NCBI RefSeq assembly: GCF_023283985.1
Contig: NZ_JAKIKU010000001.1
Coordinates: forward strand, 124,001-188,000
Direction: 5' to 3'
From: Shewanella electrodiphila
Lineage (GTDB): Bacteria; Pseudomonadota; Gammaproteobacteria; Enterobacterales; Shewanellaceae
Length of the DNA: 64,000 nucleotides
In this document: piece after piece, positions 1-8,177 of the stretch
How the letters are laid out: every line of letters starts with the position of its first letter
Position numbering within the stretch: the first letter of the stretch is position 1
Made by a program: the position numbers and the translations under genes
The notes under the pieces: generated by a model
Told to the model about the DNA's origin: nothing
The model's database searches: none
What the model saw: the letters and a program-made list of their open reading frames with translations, nothing else

Positions 1-1889
1 TCTTTTTTCGACATTTCAACCGACAGGTTAGCTCGCTCAGATTGGAACCCATTGTCGATGGCCATCGTACGGTTAGAGATATTCACTAAATACTTAGCAC
101 CATCTACCGTCATATTGATCTTGATAGATTCATTATCGTTCAGTTGTTCTGCGATTAAGCGTGTAGGAATAAGTGACATGACATCATCCGTTGGCGCGTC
201 AACAAATTTACTGGCATCACCAAAGAAATTCATCGTACCTAATAAACCATCAAGCTGACCACGTAACTCTGCTGCACCTGTAAGTGCCCAATGACGCCAG
301 CCTGGTGTAGATTGTTGCCAACCCCAACGTTCAAGTGCTACCGCTTTTTGTTCACGGGCGGTCATGTCATCTTGATCTACGCGAATAACATGCGTCAGAA
401 TTTGCATGGCTTCACCGTATTGTTGCTCAGCAATCATTTTGGCCGCAGCTTGTTTGATAGCTTCTGCACCGCCCATCATATCAACGTAAAGTTGAGCCAT
501 ATTCTTATGATCAGGTTTAGCGAATTCTGACGCATCACCGTTAAACCAACCCACATTACCCGCATAAATATTGGCTACATTTTGATATTCTGAACCACGA
601 AGTGGGCGCAGGTAATCATGGTCTTTTAGCTCTTCTGGCAGCTTAATGGTGTCAGATAGCTCATGCATTGTGTAACCTTTGTTGATGTAACGAACCGTCT
701 GGTCTTGCATGTAGCGTAAAGAATCAGCATAAGCTTTCATCACATCTTCCACTCGGTCAGCGTTTACAGCTGAGCGGCCATGATGCAGTGATAGCGTTAC
801 TGGTTGGTATCTGCGCATACGGTCAATAGAGTCAGCCCATTCTAGGCCATCACGATATTCCGTTCCGCGAATGGTATATAGGTTAGGAATCGTTTCACCT
901 TGAATCGTGTCGCCGCCGACCATATCGCCCGTTTCATGGACATACATAGCAACACCATCAGGCGCTTCCCCTGGGGTATGGAAAAACTCAAGAGTTAAGC
1001 CGTCAATTTCTAGAATCAGCAAATCGTCAACTAAGATATTCGGCGCAAAAAAGCTTTTGTTTTTCGACTGCATAACAATATCGGCAGGGTATCCAACACC
1101 TTGGTTAACACCTGAGTCATAATTATTGTTGTTCGGAATGAATGCACCGAATGCATAAGCCGTTCGAATTGATTGCTGGTTCAAGTAAATACCAGACTCT
1201 TCGTTCATTTTTCGTTGGAAGTCGGCATGGGCAATAACGTTAATTTTACCTGCTTCAAAGTCTTCTCTTGTTGCTAAGCCTTCCGTTCCCGCCCATTGGT
1301 CAGGGTGGTGATGGGTGTAAAAAATAGTGTGAACTTCGCGCTTATCACCTGTTGCTTCACGATAGGCAGCAAGCATCGCTTCTGCCGTTTCTTTGGTTGA
1401 ACCTGCATCAGAGATGATGAGGCCTTCGTCACCTTGAATGAAGGTAATTGAAGCACCTTCAAAACCAAACGCGTTATACATACGGTCAGATAATTTGAAG
1501 ATAACCGGGTTTGTCATCGCTTCTTCCATCGAAGCCAATTCTGGATGAATTTTCCCCTCAGCAAGCGCTTGCTTCATATTCTCCTGGTTAAACTCAGGGG
1601 TGAATAGTGGCTCTCCACGCCAGACAACTTCAGGGAATGAACCAGCAAGTTTTGTTGTGGCATTTGGTGCAAGCGGGAAGTAGCTTTGTTGTTCAGCCGA
1701 TTTATTTGCATCGATAAATTTGATGCCATTCTTTGTCGGATTATAGTTTTGTGACAACACAACCGAGTATTCGCTGGCATCGAATGAATGATCATGGTCG
1801 CCATGAATTAAGCGCTCTGAAGCACTTGGTGAGTGTGCTAACACGTTGAATGACGCCAAAACAGTTAACGCTAAAATCGTTTTTTTCAT
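1..1889 (-). CDS. Alkyl sulfatase, metallo-beta-lactamase superfamily (C-terminus beyond left edge)
   Basis: The frame is open from an ATG at 1887-1889 to the window edge, about 629 codons; the family is usually about 650 residues, so only the tail is missing. It starts with a signal peptide (MKKTILALTVLASFNVLA), so a periplasmic place is likely. The metal motif reads THHHPDQW where SdsA1/BDS1-type enzymes have HxHxDH, so the last ligand is Gln. Further on, GEAPDG and GGD lie 19 residues apart, the spacing of the two acidic ligands in SdsA1, with Asp replacing the second Glu. LHHGRS follows. SdsA1 relatives cleave primary alkyl sulfates such as SDS. An AGGT Shine-Dalgarno precedes the start. 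The LysR gene just upstream on the same strand may control it. Family assignment is firm; substrate is inferred. Confidence 0.85.
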   Translation of the reverse strand, partial: MKKTILALTVLASFNVLAHSPSASERLIHGDHDHSFDASEYSVVLSQNYNPTKNGIKFIDANKSAEQQSYFPLAPNATTKLAGSFPEVVWRGEPLFTPEFNQENMKQALAEGKIHPELASMEEAMTNPVIFKLSDRMYNAFGFEGASITFIQGDEGLIISDAGSTKETAEAMLAAYREATGDKREVHTIFYTHHHPDQWAGTEGLATREDFEAGKINVIAHADFQRKMNEESGIYLNQQSIRTAYAFGAFIPNNNNYDSGVNQGVGYPADIVMQSKNKSFFAPNILVDDLLILEIDGLTLEFFHTPGEAPDGVAMYVHETGDMVGGDTIQGETIPNLYTIRGTEYRDGLEWADSIDRMRRYQPVTLSLHHGRSAVNADRVEDVMKAYADSLRYMQDQTVRYINKGYTMHELSDTIKLPEELKDHDYLRPLRGSEYQNVANIYAGNVGWFNGDASEFAKPDHKNMAQLYVDMMGGAEAIKQAAAKMIAEQQYGEAMQILTHVIRVDQDDMTAREQKAVALERWGWQQSTPGWRHWALTGAAELRGQLDGLLGTMNFFGDASKFVDAPTDDVMSLIPTRLIAEQLNDNESIKINMTVDGAKYLVNISNRTMAIDNGFQSERANLSVEMSKK

Positions 1890-2131
1890 ATAGATACCTG
1901 CTACCGAGTAGAAAATGCTTATTACAAAGGTTATAACCTGTGTTGTGCTTTCTAGTTGAGAAAAATCATAAGCATTTAAGGAATAATAATTTCGTTGTAT
2001 GGCAGGTATTTTAAGATTGATTCTCAGAGCTAACTATTGGGCAAAACCTATAACTACTATAGTTTAAAGCTATGAAAGAGGGCTTGTTAGGTAGTAATTA
2101 TCCATAATTACAAACATTGGATAGTTATACG

Positions 2132-2971
2132 TTATGCAATGGCGGAACTGATTAAATGTGTTTTGATTTGTTCACGCACAGTAATATGGCGTTGGTTATT
2201 TATATTTCGTTTGTGGTAAACCATCTTCATTTCATAGTCGCGAAGCGTAAAAGGAGCGTTTAACACTTTTAGCCCCAGCTCATTTGCCAGTTCAAACATT
2301 GACTCGCTGACAATACAAATAGCGTCTGAATTGCGTACATTGAGTAACAGGTTTGATTGCCCCGATACTTCTCTAACGACTTTTCTATCAAACTGTTCAT
2401 CGGTACGAGTTTCTAGTGCACTAACATTGCGGTTATTTAGTCTTAGTACAATATGCTCAGCATTTTTAAATTGCTCAAGAGTGAGTTCATCACCAATGAT
2501 TGGGTGCTCTTTCCTGCAAGCAAAAGCAAGTTTTTGTATGCCAATATTTTCAACCGTAAATGAATGGTCTGATACCGAAATATCATCGATAACGATATCA
2601 ATTTGCCCTGTTCTTAATTGGTCTAACGTACTGTATTCAACAGCGGGCGTTTCAATAAAATAAGCATCTTCAATACTGGGTAATGATTGTAAAACCACCT
2701 CGGTGCAGCAAACATTCAGTTTACGTTCTTCATTAAATGCAATATCAAGTCGATGCAAAATATCCTTACATTGCTCAGCAAGGTAGTGTGCTTCATCGGT
2801 GGGTTGAATTGAACGACTGGTGCGGTGAAATAGTTTTTTACCTGATTGCTCTTCAAAGTTTTTTATCGCAGCGCTCATTGATGGCTGGCTAATGTTCATG
2901 AAATCTGCCGCTTTGGAAATGCTGTTAAAGTCATAAACAGCAAGAAAGTGTTTTATAAGGTTTAAGTTCAT
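2132..2971 (-). CDS. LysR-family transcriptional regulator
   Basis: A protein of about 279 residues with a typical LysR N-terminal winged helix-turn-helix (IKHFLAVYDFNSISKAA, then ISQPSMSAAIKNFEE) and a C-terminal substrate-binding-like domain. The ATG at 2969-2971 (MNLNLIKHF) was preferred to the TTG at 2984-2986 because LysR proteins begin close to this helix. It lies about 240 bases upstream of the alkylsulfatase gene on the same strand. LysR proteins often regulate neighbours, so control of the sulfatase is a reasonable inference, not shown by the sequence. The effector is unknown. Confidence 0.9.
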   Translation of the reverse strand: MNLNLIKHFLAVYDFNSISKAADFMNISQPSMSAAIKNFEEQSGKKLFHRTSRSIQPTDEAHYLAEQCKDILHRLDIAFNEERKLNVCCTEVVLQSLPSIEDAYFIETPAVEYSTLDQLRTGQIDIVIDDISVSDHSFTVENIGIQKLAFACRKEHPIIGDELTLEQFKNAEHIVLRLNNRNVSALETRTDEQFDRKVVREVSGQSNLLLNVRNSDAICIVSESMFELANELGLKVLNAPFTLRDYEMKMVYHKRNINNQRHITVREQIKTHLISSAIA

Positions 2972-2986
2972 GAAGGCAATAACCAA

Positions 2987-4078
2987 AATGTTTGCTACGA
3001 GAGTAATAGGATAATAACCCTGTCGATAAAATATTGATATATGTGAGGTCTTTCAAGAAGGCTGTGTTGTAGCGACATTTCTGGGAAGCGAAAGATTTAT
3101 AGCAGGGTATCCATGCCAAGCTCACGGCCTTTTCTCGATGTTCTCAATTCTAATCGAACCTGTCAGCCTTCAAACTTCGTCACCCAAAAGCTGAATCGAA
3201 GAGATAATAATCCCTGTGTCGCTAACTCGTTTTTGCTCCAAAGCTTGTTAGCAGCTTTAGTCAGCTAATGATTTCTAGATTTGAATCGAATCAAAATCTA
3301 GATCAAGGTCGTGGCGCTTCGCCCACACCAGACTAAAAGGGAGTGAACTGCGACTCCCTCTTAGAACACCCCGCAGCCCCAACGAAAAATGCTGAAAAGC
3401 GCATGTTTTCAACGGGGATTGATCCAGCTTTCAACCTCGCTTGTAGACTGCTTCGGCCTTATTCGAAAATGCTAACGCTTCCGATGGGCCATCCATGGCC
3501 CGACGAAAGCTAGCCTGACGTCCTGTCAGGCTCACGCCATTTTCTTCAATGTCCTCAATTCAAATTGAGTCGGAAACAAACTGATTTACATCTCTTTTGC
3601 TTTTACTTGTCTTAACACATAAAGCTAAATCGAAGAGGTGAAAATTCCGGTGTAAGCGCGGCAGTGACCGTCCATGACATGGACGTCATGGCCGAGCTTT
3701 CAGGGACCTTTTGATTTAAATAAAGAATGCAGCGTATCGCAGTTGTATCTGCACGATAGCCTGCGGCAGGCAATGGATTAGATTGAAGTGACGACTCTCA
3801 TTAACAGAGCCAATACTAATGAAGTACAAAGTTGATGCTAGTAACTCGTTTATGCCCCTTTGCGACTTACATCCGATAAGCAGTACAGATAAGTAACAAG
3901 CCTGTTGACCTACTTTTGCCAATCGATAAGTGACTGCTGCTGATTACTTCAGATAAGGCATCAATTTCAATGCTCACTTTGAAAATATTTGTGCTCGTTT
4001 ATCCAATACCACTCTGGTAGAGTGTATATAAATCAATAGCTTTACTTTAGTAAGGCTTAAATAATAGGTTTATTAAAT
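2987..4078. other. Gene-poor, hairpin-rich stretch with diverged internal repeats
   Basis: About 1.1 kb without a convincing gene. It contains several inverted repeats: CTAGATTT/AAATCTAG (3275-3301), AGGGAGT/ACTCCCT (3338-3359), AGCCTGAC/GTCAGGCT (3512-3532), GTCCAT/ATGGAC (3670-3684) and the overlapping CATGAC/GTCATG (3673-3690). Two diverged copies of one module also appear: a block from about 3120 (CTCACG..TTTTCT, CTCAATT, then AGCTGAATCGAAGAG) recurs from about 3530 (CTCACG..TTTTCT, CTCAATT, then AGCTAAATCGAAGAG). The short open frames here resemble no protein family. It may be a mosaic of dispersed intergenic repeats beside the integron cassettes; origin unknown. Confidence 0.5.
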
Positions 4079-4115
4079 GTGCATGCGCGTTTGCCAAATA
4101 AACACGCATGCGCAC
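4079..4115. repeat. Inverted repeat at the left boundary of the cassette array
   Basis: The left arm GTGCATGCGCGTTT (4079-4092) and the right arm AAACACGCATGCGCAC (4100-4115) form an imperfect hairpin with a 7-base loop, ten bases before the first cassette recombination point at 4125/4126. It lacks the GGGC-GTTA ending of the two attC sites downstream, so it is not a recognisable attC. It could be an attI-like or secondary integration site, or an unrelated hairpin. Confidence 0.45.
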
Positions 4116-4125
4116 TATACAAATG

Positions 4126-5181
4126 TTAGAAGCACATCGAAGCTAGGAGTAAATCTTTGAATTTATTTTTCAAATGGATATTCAAAAATGCATGGAACTT
4201 GTTTGGTGCTTTGGGGGTTGCAGGTACATTCTACTTTTCACTGATGTACGTTCCTGACTATGTCAAAGATATTACTACAGGGAAAGTTAATGTCATTCAT
4301 GAAAGCCTCATGGATGATGTGCAAGAACTAATTTTCTACGAAAAATCAATTTCAATTGAAGATGTCGAAATGTTCATTCGCGGGAAAGAACTTAAACAGG
4401 GAATATCGTACCCGTATACACCTGAAGAACTACTTCTCCAAGTGCAAGAACGATTCATGGGAAATAAGTTTATTCCGCTTGAGAAAAGAGAATCACTGTT
4501 AGCCTCAATAAATAAACTGAGATCTAGTTATAAGCCCCCAAGCAAACCTGTTGAAAAGAAGTTTGATTGGGTTCCAATTATGTCTTGGTTATTTTCTGCT
4601 CTTGGTGCAATTATCGCTGCTGTAGGTGCATCAAGCCTCGCTGGCAAATTGAAGGCCGATAAAGAAACAGAAGCAGATATAATATCTGGCGATATAATCA
4701 TAAATCATCATGGCGGATCAATGTCTGCTTCAGCTTTTGAGTATGAAAAAATGGTTGGTGAGGCTCTATCAGAGTTAGATGTGCCATACAAATCAGACTC
4801 AAATGAATATGACTTTGTCGTTAATCATCAAGGTAACGATGTAATTGTTGAAGTTAAAAAGTACCGCAGATTACTCGGGCTTGGTACAGCACGTAACTTT
4901 TTAAACATAATTTTAGCTTCTGGTAAAGGCGGTGTCCTAGTGGCTTCCTCAGGTGTAACGCAAAGAACAAAAGAGCTGATACTAGAGCATAATCAGATCT
5001 CAGATAATCAGAAGATATTTTTGGTTACAGGAGACTCAAAAGAAAAAGTTAAGAAGCAATTATCTGATATTTTCTGTGTATAAGTGCTTCTAACAAGCCA
5101 TTTAAGCGGGAATTTTAACAGTTGGCTACTCTCGCTTCGCTCGGTATTATAGCCAACTATCAAAATCCCCTTAATGGGGCG
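4126..5181 (+). mobile_element. Integron gene cassette 1
   Basis: The cassette runs from the TTA of GTTAGAAGCAC (4125-4135) to the G of GTTATAC at 5181. Its diagnostic feature is that the attC left end, GTGCTTCTAAC (5084-5094), is the exact 11-base reverse complement of the cassette's own start; circularised integron cassettes join these two halves. One gene fills the cassette in the usual orientation, with its stop codon next to attC. No integrase gene is visible, so this is a cassette cluster lacking integrase (CALIN-type) unless one lies outside the window. Confidence 0.85.
4157..5083 (+). CDS. Cassette-borne membrane-anchored Mrr-like nuclease-fold protein
   Basis: The protein has 308 residues. 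The TTG start is chosen because a GGAG Shine-Dalgarno (4146-4149) precedes it by seven bases and the next in-frame Met is residue 30, inside the first membrane segment. Predicted membrane helices lie at about residues 10-32 and 139-163, with a polar region between. The C-terminal domain (about 194-305) resembles the restriction-endonuclease-like Mrr fold: EYEKMVGEAL helix, then YDF (Asp219), then VEVKK (Glu232, Lys234), giving a D...ExK active-site pattern, followed by ASGKGGVLVASSG. The nuclease domain probably faces the cytoplasm. Function is not known; the fold and the mobile cassette setting suggest defence or DNA/RNA cleavage, which is inference. No partner methylase is present. Confidence 0.75.
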   Translation: MNLFFKWIFKNAWNLFGALGVAGTFYFSLMYVPDYVKDITTGKVNVIHESLMDDVQELIFYEKSISIEDVEMFIRGKELKQGISYPYTPEELLLQVQERFMGNKFIPLEKRESLLASINKLRSSYKPPSKPVEKKFDWVPIMSWLFSALGAIIAAVGASSLAGKLKADKETEADIISGDIIINHHGGSMSASAFEYEKMVGEALSELDVPYKSDSNEYDFVVNHQGNDVIVEVKKYRRLLGLGTARNFLNIILASGKGGVLVASSGVTQRTKELILEHNQISDNQKIFLVTGDSKEKVKKQLSDIFCV

Positions 5182-5187
5182 TTATAC
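5084..5187 (+). repeat. attC recombination site of cassette 1
   Basis: About 100 bases. Left end ..TTCTAACAAGCC (R'' ends at 5094), right end GGGGCGTTATAC (R' at 5181-5187). The two halves pair over most of their length: AGTTGGCT (5120-5127) with AGCCAACT (5151-5158), and the AATTTT/AAAAT and GGG/CCC segments outside them. The TAACAAGC...GGGCGTTA layout matches Vibrio/Shewanella chromosomal-integron attC sites. Recombination is expected after the G at 5181. Confidence 0.88.
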
Positions 5188-5675
5188 GTATAAAGGAGTA
5201 TTCGAATAGTGCCGCTACAATATCTGATTCCTCCAGTAGCCTGTCTAATATTCACTCTCGTAATTTTGGTGTTCTTTAAAAGCTCCAATAAAACGAAGTA
5301 CCTTGTGGCATTTAGTGTTCTTGTTGTTTGCGCCTTTAATGTTTGGCTTCTTGAATCTCATATTATAGAGGCTTTGCCAAACCATAGTGGTGTATTGAAA
5401 CTACTGGCTGTAACTTTGGCTCTTTCAGTTTCCCCATTCATAGCTGTGCTTACTTATAAGTTTTCGAGTTCCAATAAATTGATTTATTCATCTGTAATTG
5501 GTGGTGGGGTTTTATTTATGTACCCACTTTATGCTTTATATATTATTTGCTATGTTAGTCGGGACTGTATCTAAAAATACGTATAACAAGCTGTTAAACA
5601 AGGACAAAAAACAGTTGGCTTTTGCTCCTTCGTCGCTAATTTTAGCCAACTATTTTATTGCCTGTTAACAGGGCG
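5182..5675 (+). mobile_element. Integron gene cassette 2
   Basis: The cassette begins at TTATACGTAT just after the recombination point of cassette 1. Its attC left end, ATACGTATAAC (5577-5587), is the exact reverse complement of its own start GTTATACGTAT (5181-5191). It carries one small gene in the standard orientation. The 494-base size is normal for a one-gene cassette. Confidence 0.85.
5209..5574 (+). CDS. Cassette-borne small four-helix membrane protein
   Basis: The protein has 121 residues with a GTG start, supported by GGAG at 5195-5198. Nearly the whole chain is hydrophobic: predicted helices at about residues 5-24, 29-48, 63-82 and 90-113, with a short polar tail containing two Cys (CYVSRDC). 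No family is recognised. It sits alone in its cassette with the stop codon a few bases before attC. Many integron cassettes encode small membrane proteins of unknown role. Coding is supported by the ribosome site, the cassette layout and the coherent membrane topology; function cannot be assigned. Confidence 0.7.
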   Translation: MPLQYLIPPVACLIFTLVILVFFKSSNKTKYLVAFSVLVVCAFNVWLLESHIIEALPNHSGVLKLLAVTLALSVSPFIAVLTYKFSSSNKLIYSSVIGGGVLFMYPLYALYIICYVSRDCI

Positions 5676-5681
5676 TTACCG
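5577..5681 (+). repeat. attC recombination site of cassette 2
   Basis: Left end GTATAACAAGCTG (R'' at 5581-5587), right end CAGGGCGTTACCG (R' at 5675-5681), about 101 bases between the outer boxes. Central arms AGTTGGCT (5613-5620) and AGCCAACT (5644-5651) are identical to those of the first attC, as expected for cassettes homogenised in one chromosomal integron. The bases after GTTA mark the right end of the array; the next 250 bases to 5929 show no further cassette or gene. Confidence 0.87.
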
Positions 5682-5929
5682 AATATCCGCTTGCCATATT
5701 TCACTACTGAGACTCATCACTTTACGAGCTTTACTCTATCCAATTTCTGTCCAACAACATGTCGGGACGTAAACCATTTACCTTCTATTAATGAGTTTGC
5801 AAGCGAACATATTCTAATGTTTTCTACCACCTATCTCGTAATTCTAAGCTAGAACAAATTACCAACAATGCTATTCAGATAATGTGATACTTTATCTGTC
5901 TCAAACCTCTGTATTATTGGGATAAATCT

Positions 5930-6826
5930 ATGTGGATAGCGCTGACAATCCTTGCCGCTTTTATGCAGTCTTGGCGTAATGCATTTCAAAGTGAACTGAG
6001 CCAACAAGTGAAAGTTAGCGGTGTTACCCTTGCACGGTTTATTTGGGCTGGGCCTATTGCGGCCGTGTATCTCATTAGTCTTTATCAGCTGCAACCGAGT
6101 GCTATTCCTACCTTTAGTTATCCTTTTTACCTGTTTGTTATTGGTGCATCTTTAATGCAAATCCTTGCTACGGGGTTGATGGTTAAATTATTCCAACTGA
6201 AAAACTTTGCGGTTGGGGCAGGGCTTGCTAAAAGTGAAGCCTTAGTGGCCGCCATATTAGGTGTACTGTTTTTTGGTACTAGCTTGAGCTTGTTAGGTTG
6301 GCTCGGGGTTATTATTGGTGCTGTTGCTGTCATGCTACTGAGTACGCAAAAAGGGGTTAAACGCTTATCGCTTAATACCATAGTACTGGGTATTAGTAGC
6401 GGTATTGCGTTTGCGTTTACTTCGCTATGGGTACGAGAGGCGAGTTTGCTGTTAATTGTCGACTCTGCAGTTTCTGCTCCTATTCCTTTTACTCACCGCG
6501 CTGCTTGGGTGCTGCTGTCAGTGATTGGCTTGCAAACTATTATTCTAGTGACTTATCTAGCGATGAAAGACCGACTGACGTTATTGGCATTATGGCAGCG
6601 ACCAAGGCTGACGATTTTGATCAGTGTTTGCAGTTGTATCGCATCCATTGGTTGGTTTAGCGCGATGTCATTGCAAGCGGTGCCTTATGTAAAAACCTTA
6701 GGCCAAATTGAAGTGTTTTTTACTATGCTCATCAGCGTTTTTTGGCTCAAACAAAAGATTAAGGTAAATGAAGTATTAGGGTTAGTGCTAATCGCAGTCG
6801 CCGCAATTTTAGTGATGTGGACCTAG
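5930..6826 (+). CDS. DMT/EamA-family permease
   Basis: A 298-residue integral membrane protein with about ten hydrophobic segments in two repeats, the architecture of EamA-type drug/metabolite transporters. Typical traits are a small first helix (WIALTILAAFMQSWRNAFQ), KSEALVAAILGVLFFG, and near the end YVKTLGQIEVFFTMLISVFWLKQKI. EamA proteins usually export small metabolites; the substrate cannot be read from the sequence. It stands alone directly right of the integron cassettes and is the first ordinary chromosomal gene there. Start at the ATG after a weak GGGA site. Confidence 0.85.
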   Translation: MWIALTILAAFMQSWRNAFQSELSQQVKVSGVTLARFIWAGPIAAVYLISLYQLQPSAIPTFSYPFYLFVIGASLMQILATGLMVKLFQLKNFAVGAGLAKSEALVAAILGVLFFGTSLSLLGWLGVIIGAVAVMLLSTQKGVKRLSLNTIVLGISSGIAFAFTSLWVREASLLLIVDSAVSAPIPFTHRAAWVLLSVIGLQTIILVTYLAMKDRLTLLALWQRPRLTILISVCSCIASIGWFSAMSLQAVPYVKTLGQIEVFFTMLISVFWLKQKIKVNEVLGLVLIAVAAILVMWT

Positions 6827-6953
6827 TGCGTACTTAATCATTAAGTGTTTTAAACTAATGATGAAATAATGCCAAAAGGTGATTTTAATTTGTTGTTTTT
6901 TCATACTATACTGGCGTAAATAAAACCAAGAAGTTCGATTCAGGGAGTGTTTT

Positions 6954-8120
6954 ATGCGTTATTCTTTTCGGCTAACTCGTATCGCGTTGGCGTGCGCCAG
7001 TTTATCTTTAGTATTCAGTAATCATTTATTCAGTGCCACTATAGATGCTAATAGCATACCTACTGGCACGTCTACCTCCGCAGTAACTAATGCTAGCAAT
7101 GATATGCCACCTGCAGCTTTTACTCCTGAGCAAGTCACTACGCCTCAAGATAGCGAATTTGATTGGTTGCAATTATCTTCACTTGAACTGCTAAAAGGTG
7201 AAATTAAGAACCTTTATGATGATCAATTAGAGTTTGAAAGTGATGAGTTAGACACCTTGTTTATCGATTGGGAAGATGTAAAGGTGCTGCAAAGTGCTGA
7301 TGTGGTGAGTATTGGCTTTATGGATTTAAGCACCCAAAGCGGTAAGCTATTAGTCCGAGATGGCAAGATGTATATAGACGGGCAAGAATTTCAGCGAGAG
7401 CAAATTCTAACGATCATTGCGGGTGAACAATCTGAGTCAAATTATTGGTCGAGCAAAATTAGTTTAGGGGCAAATTTTCGCTCAGGTAATACGGAACAAA
7501 TAGACTATAGCGCCATTGCTAAAACCAAACGCCGTACTACTGAATCTCGTTTCAATATTGATTATATTGGCAATTATTCAAAATCGGACAGCGAAGAGAA
7601 GATTAACAATAATCGTATTAATACCAACTTTGATTGGTTTTTATCAAAGCAGTTCTATTTACGTCCTGTGTTTGCCGAGATTTATACCGACAAGTTTTTA
7701 AACATTGAATACAAGGTTACTGTCGGTTCTGGTTTGGGTTATAACATTATCGATAACTCGAAAACGGAGTGGAGTATTTCGGGCGGTCCTGCATATACAT
7801 ATACCAAGTTTAATAATGTTGAAGATGGTGAAAGCACTGATAGTAGCTCGGCAACAGTGGTGGTTGAAACGGTGTACGATACTGAATTAACCAGTGATAT
7901 GGATTTTATTACTTCTTATCGTGTGCAATACGGTGATGACGACTCTGGTGGCTATACTCACCATGCTTTGGCGACATTAGAGATTGAGCTAACCGACATT
8001 TTTGATTTAGATTTATCGTTCGTATGGGATCATACCGCCAGTCCGCAACCTGATTCAGACGGTTTGACGCCGAAAAAAAATGATTATCAATTTATTGTGG
8101 GTTTTGGTATCGATATTTAA
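6954..8120 (+). CDS. DUF481 family outer-membrane protein
   Basis: The protein has 388 residues with an N-terminal signal peptide (about residues 1-28). A region of about 130 residues includes IDWEDVKVLQSADVV. The C-terminal half (about 160-388) is a beta-strand-rich barrel beginning SKISLGANFRSGNTEQIDYS, the hallmark of the DUF481/YdiY 'salt-induced outer membrane protein' family, and ending in an aromatic/hydrophobic strand (YQFIVGFGIDI). GGGAG precedes the ATG. It is monocistronic and closed by a clear terminator. The function of the family is poorly defined. Confidence 0.88.
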   Translation: MRYSFRLTRIALACASLSLVFSNHLFSATIDANSIPTGTSTSAVTNASNDMPPAAFTPEQVTTPQDSEFDWLQLSSLELLKGEIKNLYDDQLEFESDELDTLFIDWEDVKVLQSADVVSIGFMDLSTQSGKLLVRDGKMYIDGQEFQREQILTIIAGEQSESNYWSSKISLGANFRSGNTEQIDYSAIAKTKRRTTESRFNIDYIGNYSKSDSEEKINNNRINTNFDWFLSKQFYLRPVFAEIYTDKFLNIEYKVTVGSGLGYNIIDNSKTEWSISGGPAYTYTKFNNVEDGESTDSSSATVVVETVYDTELTSDMDFITSYRVQYGDDDSGGYTHHALATLEIELTDIFDLDLSFVWDHTASPQPDSDGLTPKKNDYQFIVGFGIDI

Positions 8121-8150
8121 GTGAGTTTTTAGGCTTACAAGTTAACGTTA

Positions 8151-8174
8151 AAGGCTCAGTATTGAGCCTTTTTT
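8151..8174 (+). terminator. Rho-independent terminator after the DUF481 gene
   Basis: AAGGCTCA (8151-8158) pairs with TGAGCCTT (8163-8170), followed by a T run. It separates the DUF481 gene from the convergent PAP2 gene. Confidence 0.88.
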
Positions 8175-8177
8175 ATT

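Noticed and set aside
2931..3125. Minus-strand frame overlapping the LysR start
   Set aside because: It overlaps the well-supported LysR gene and shows no domain features.
3120..3640. CRISPR array or attC sites in the repeat-rich stretch
   Set aside because: The repeats are diverged and not regularly spaced, and no GGGC-GTTA ends with matching left ends were found.
3716..3922. Minus-strand frame of 68 codons in the repeat-rich stretch
   Set aside because: No ribosome site, composition unlike a protein, and it lies in sequence dominated by hairpins.
5658..5852. Open frame of 64 codons starting inside the second attC site
   Set aside because: It begins within the attC stem, has no ribosome site and no family-like sequence; most likely chance.
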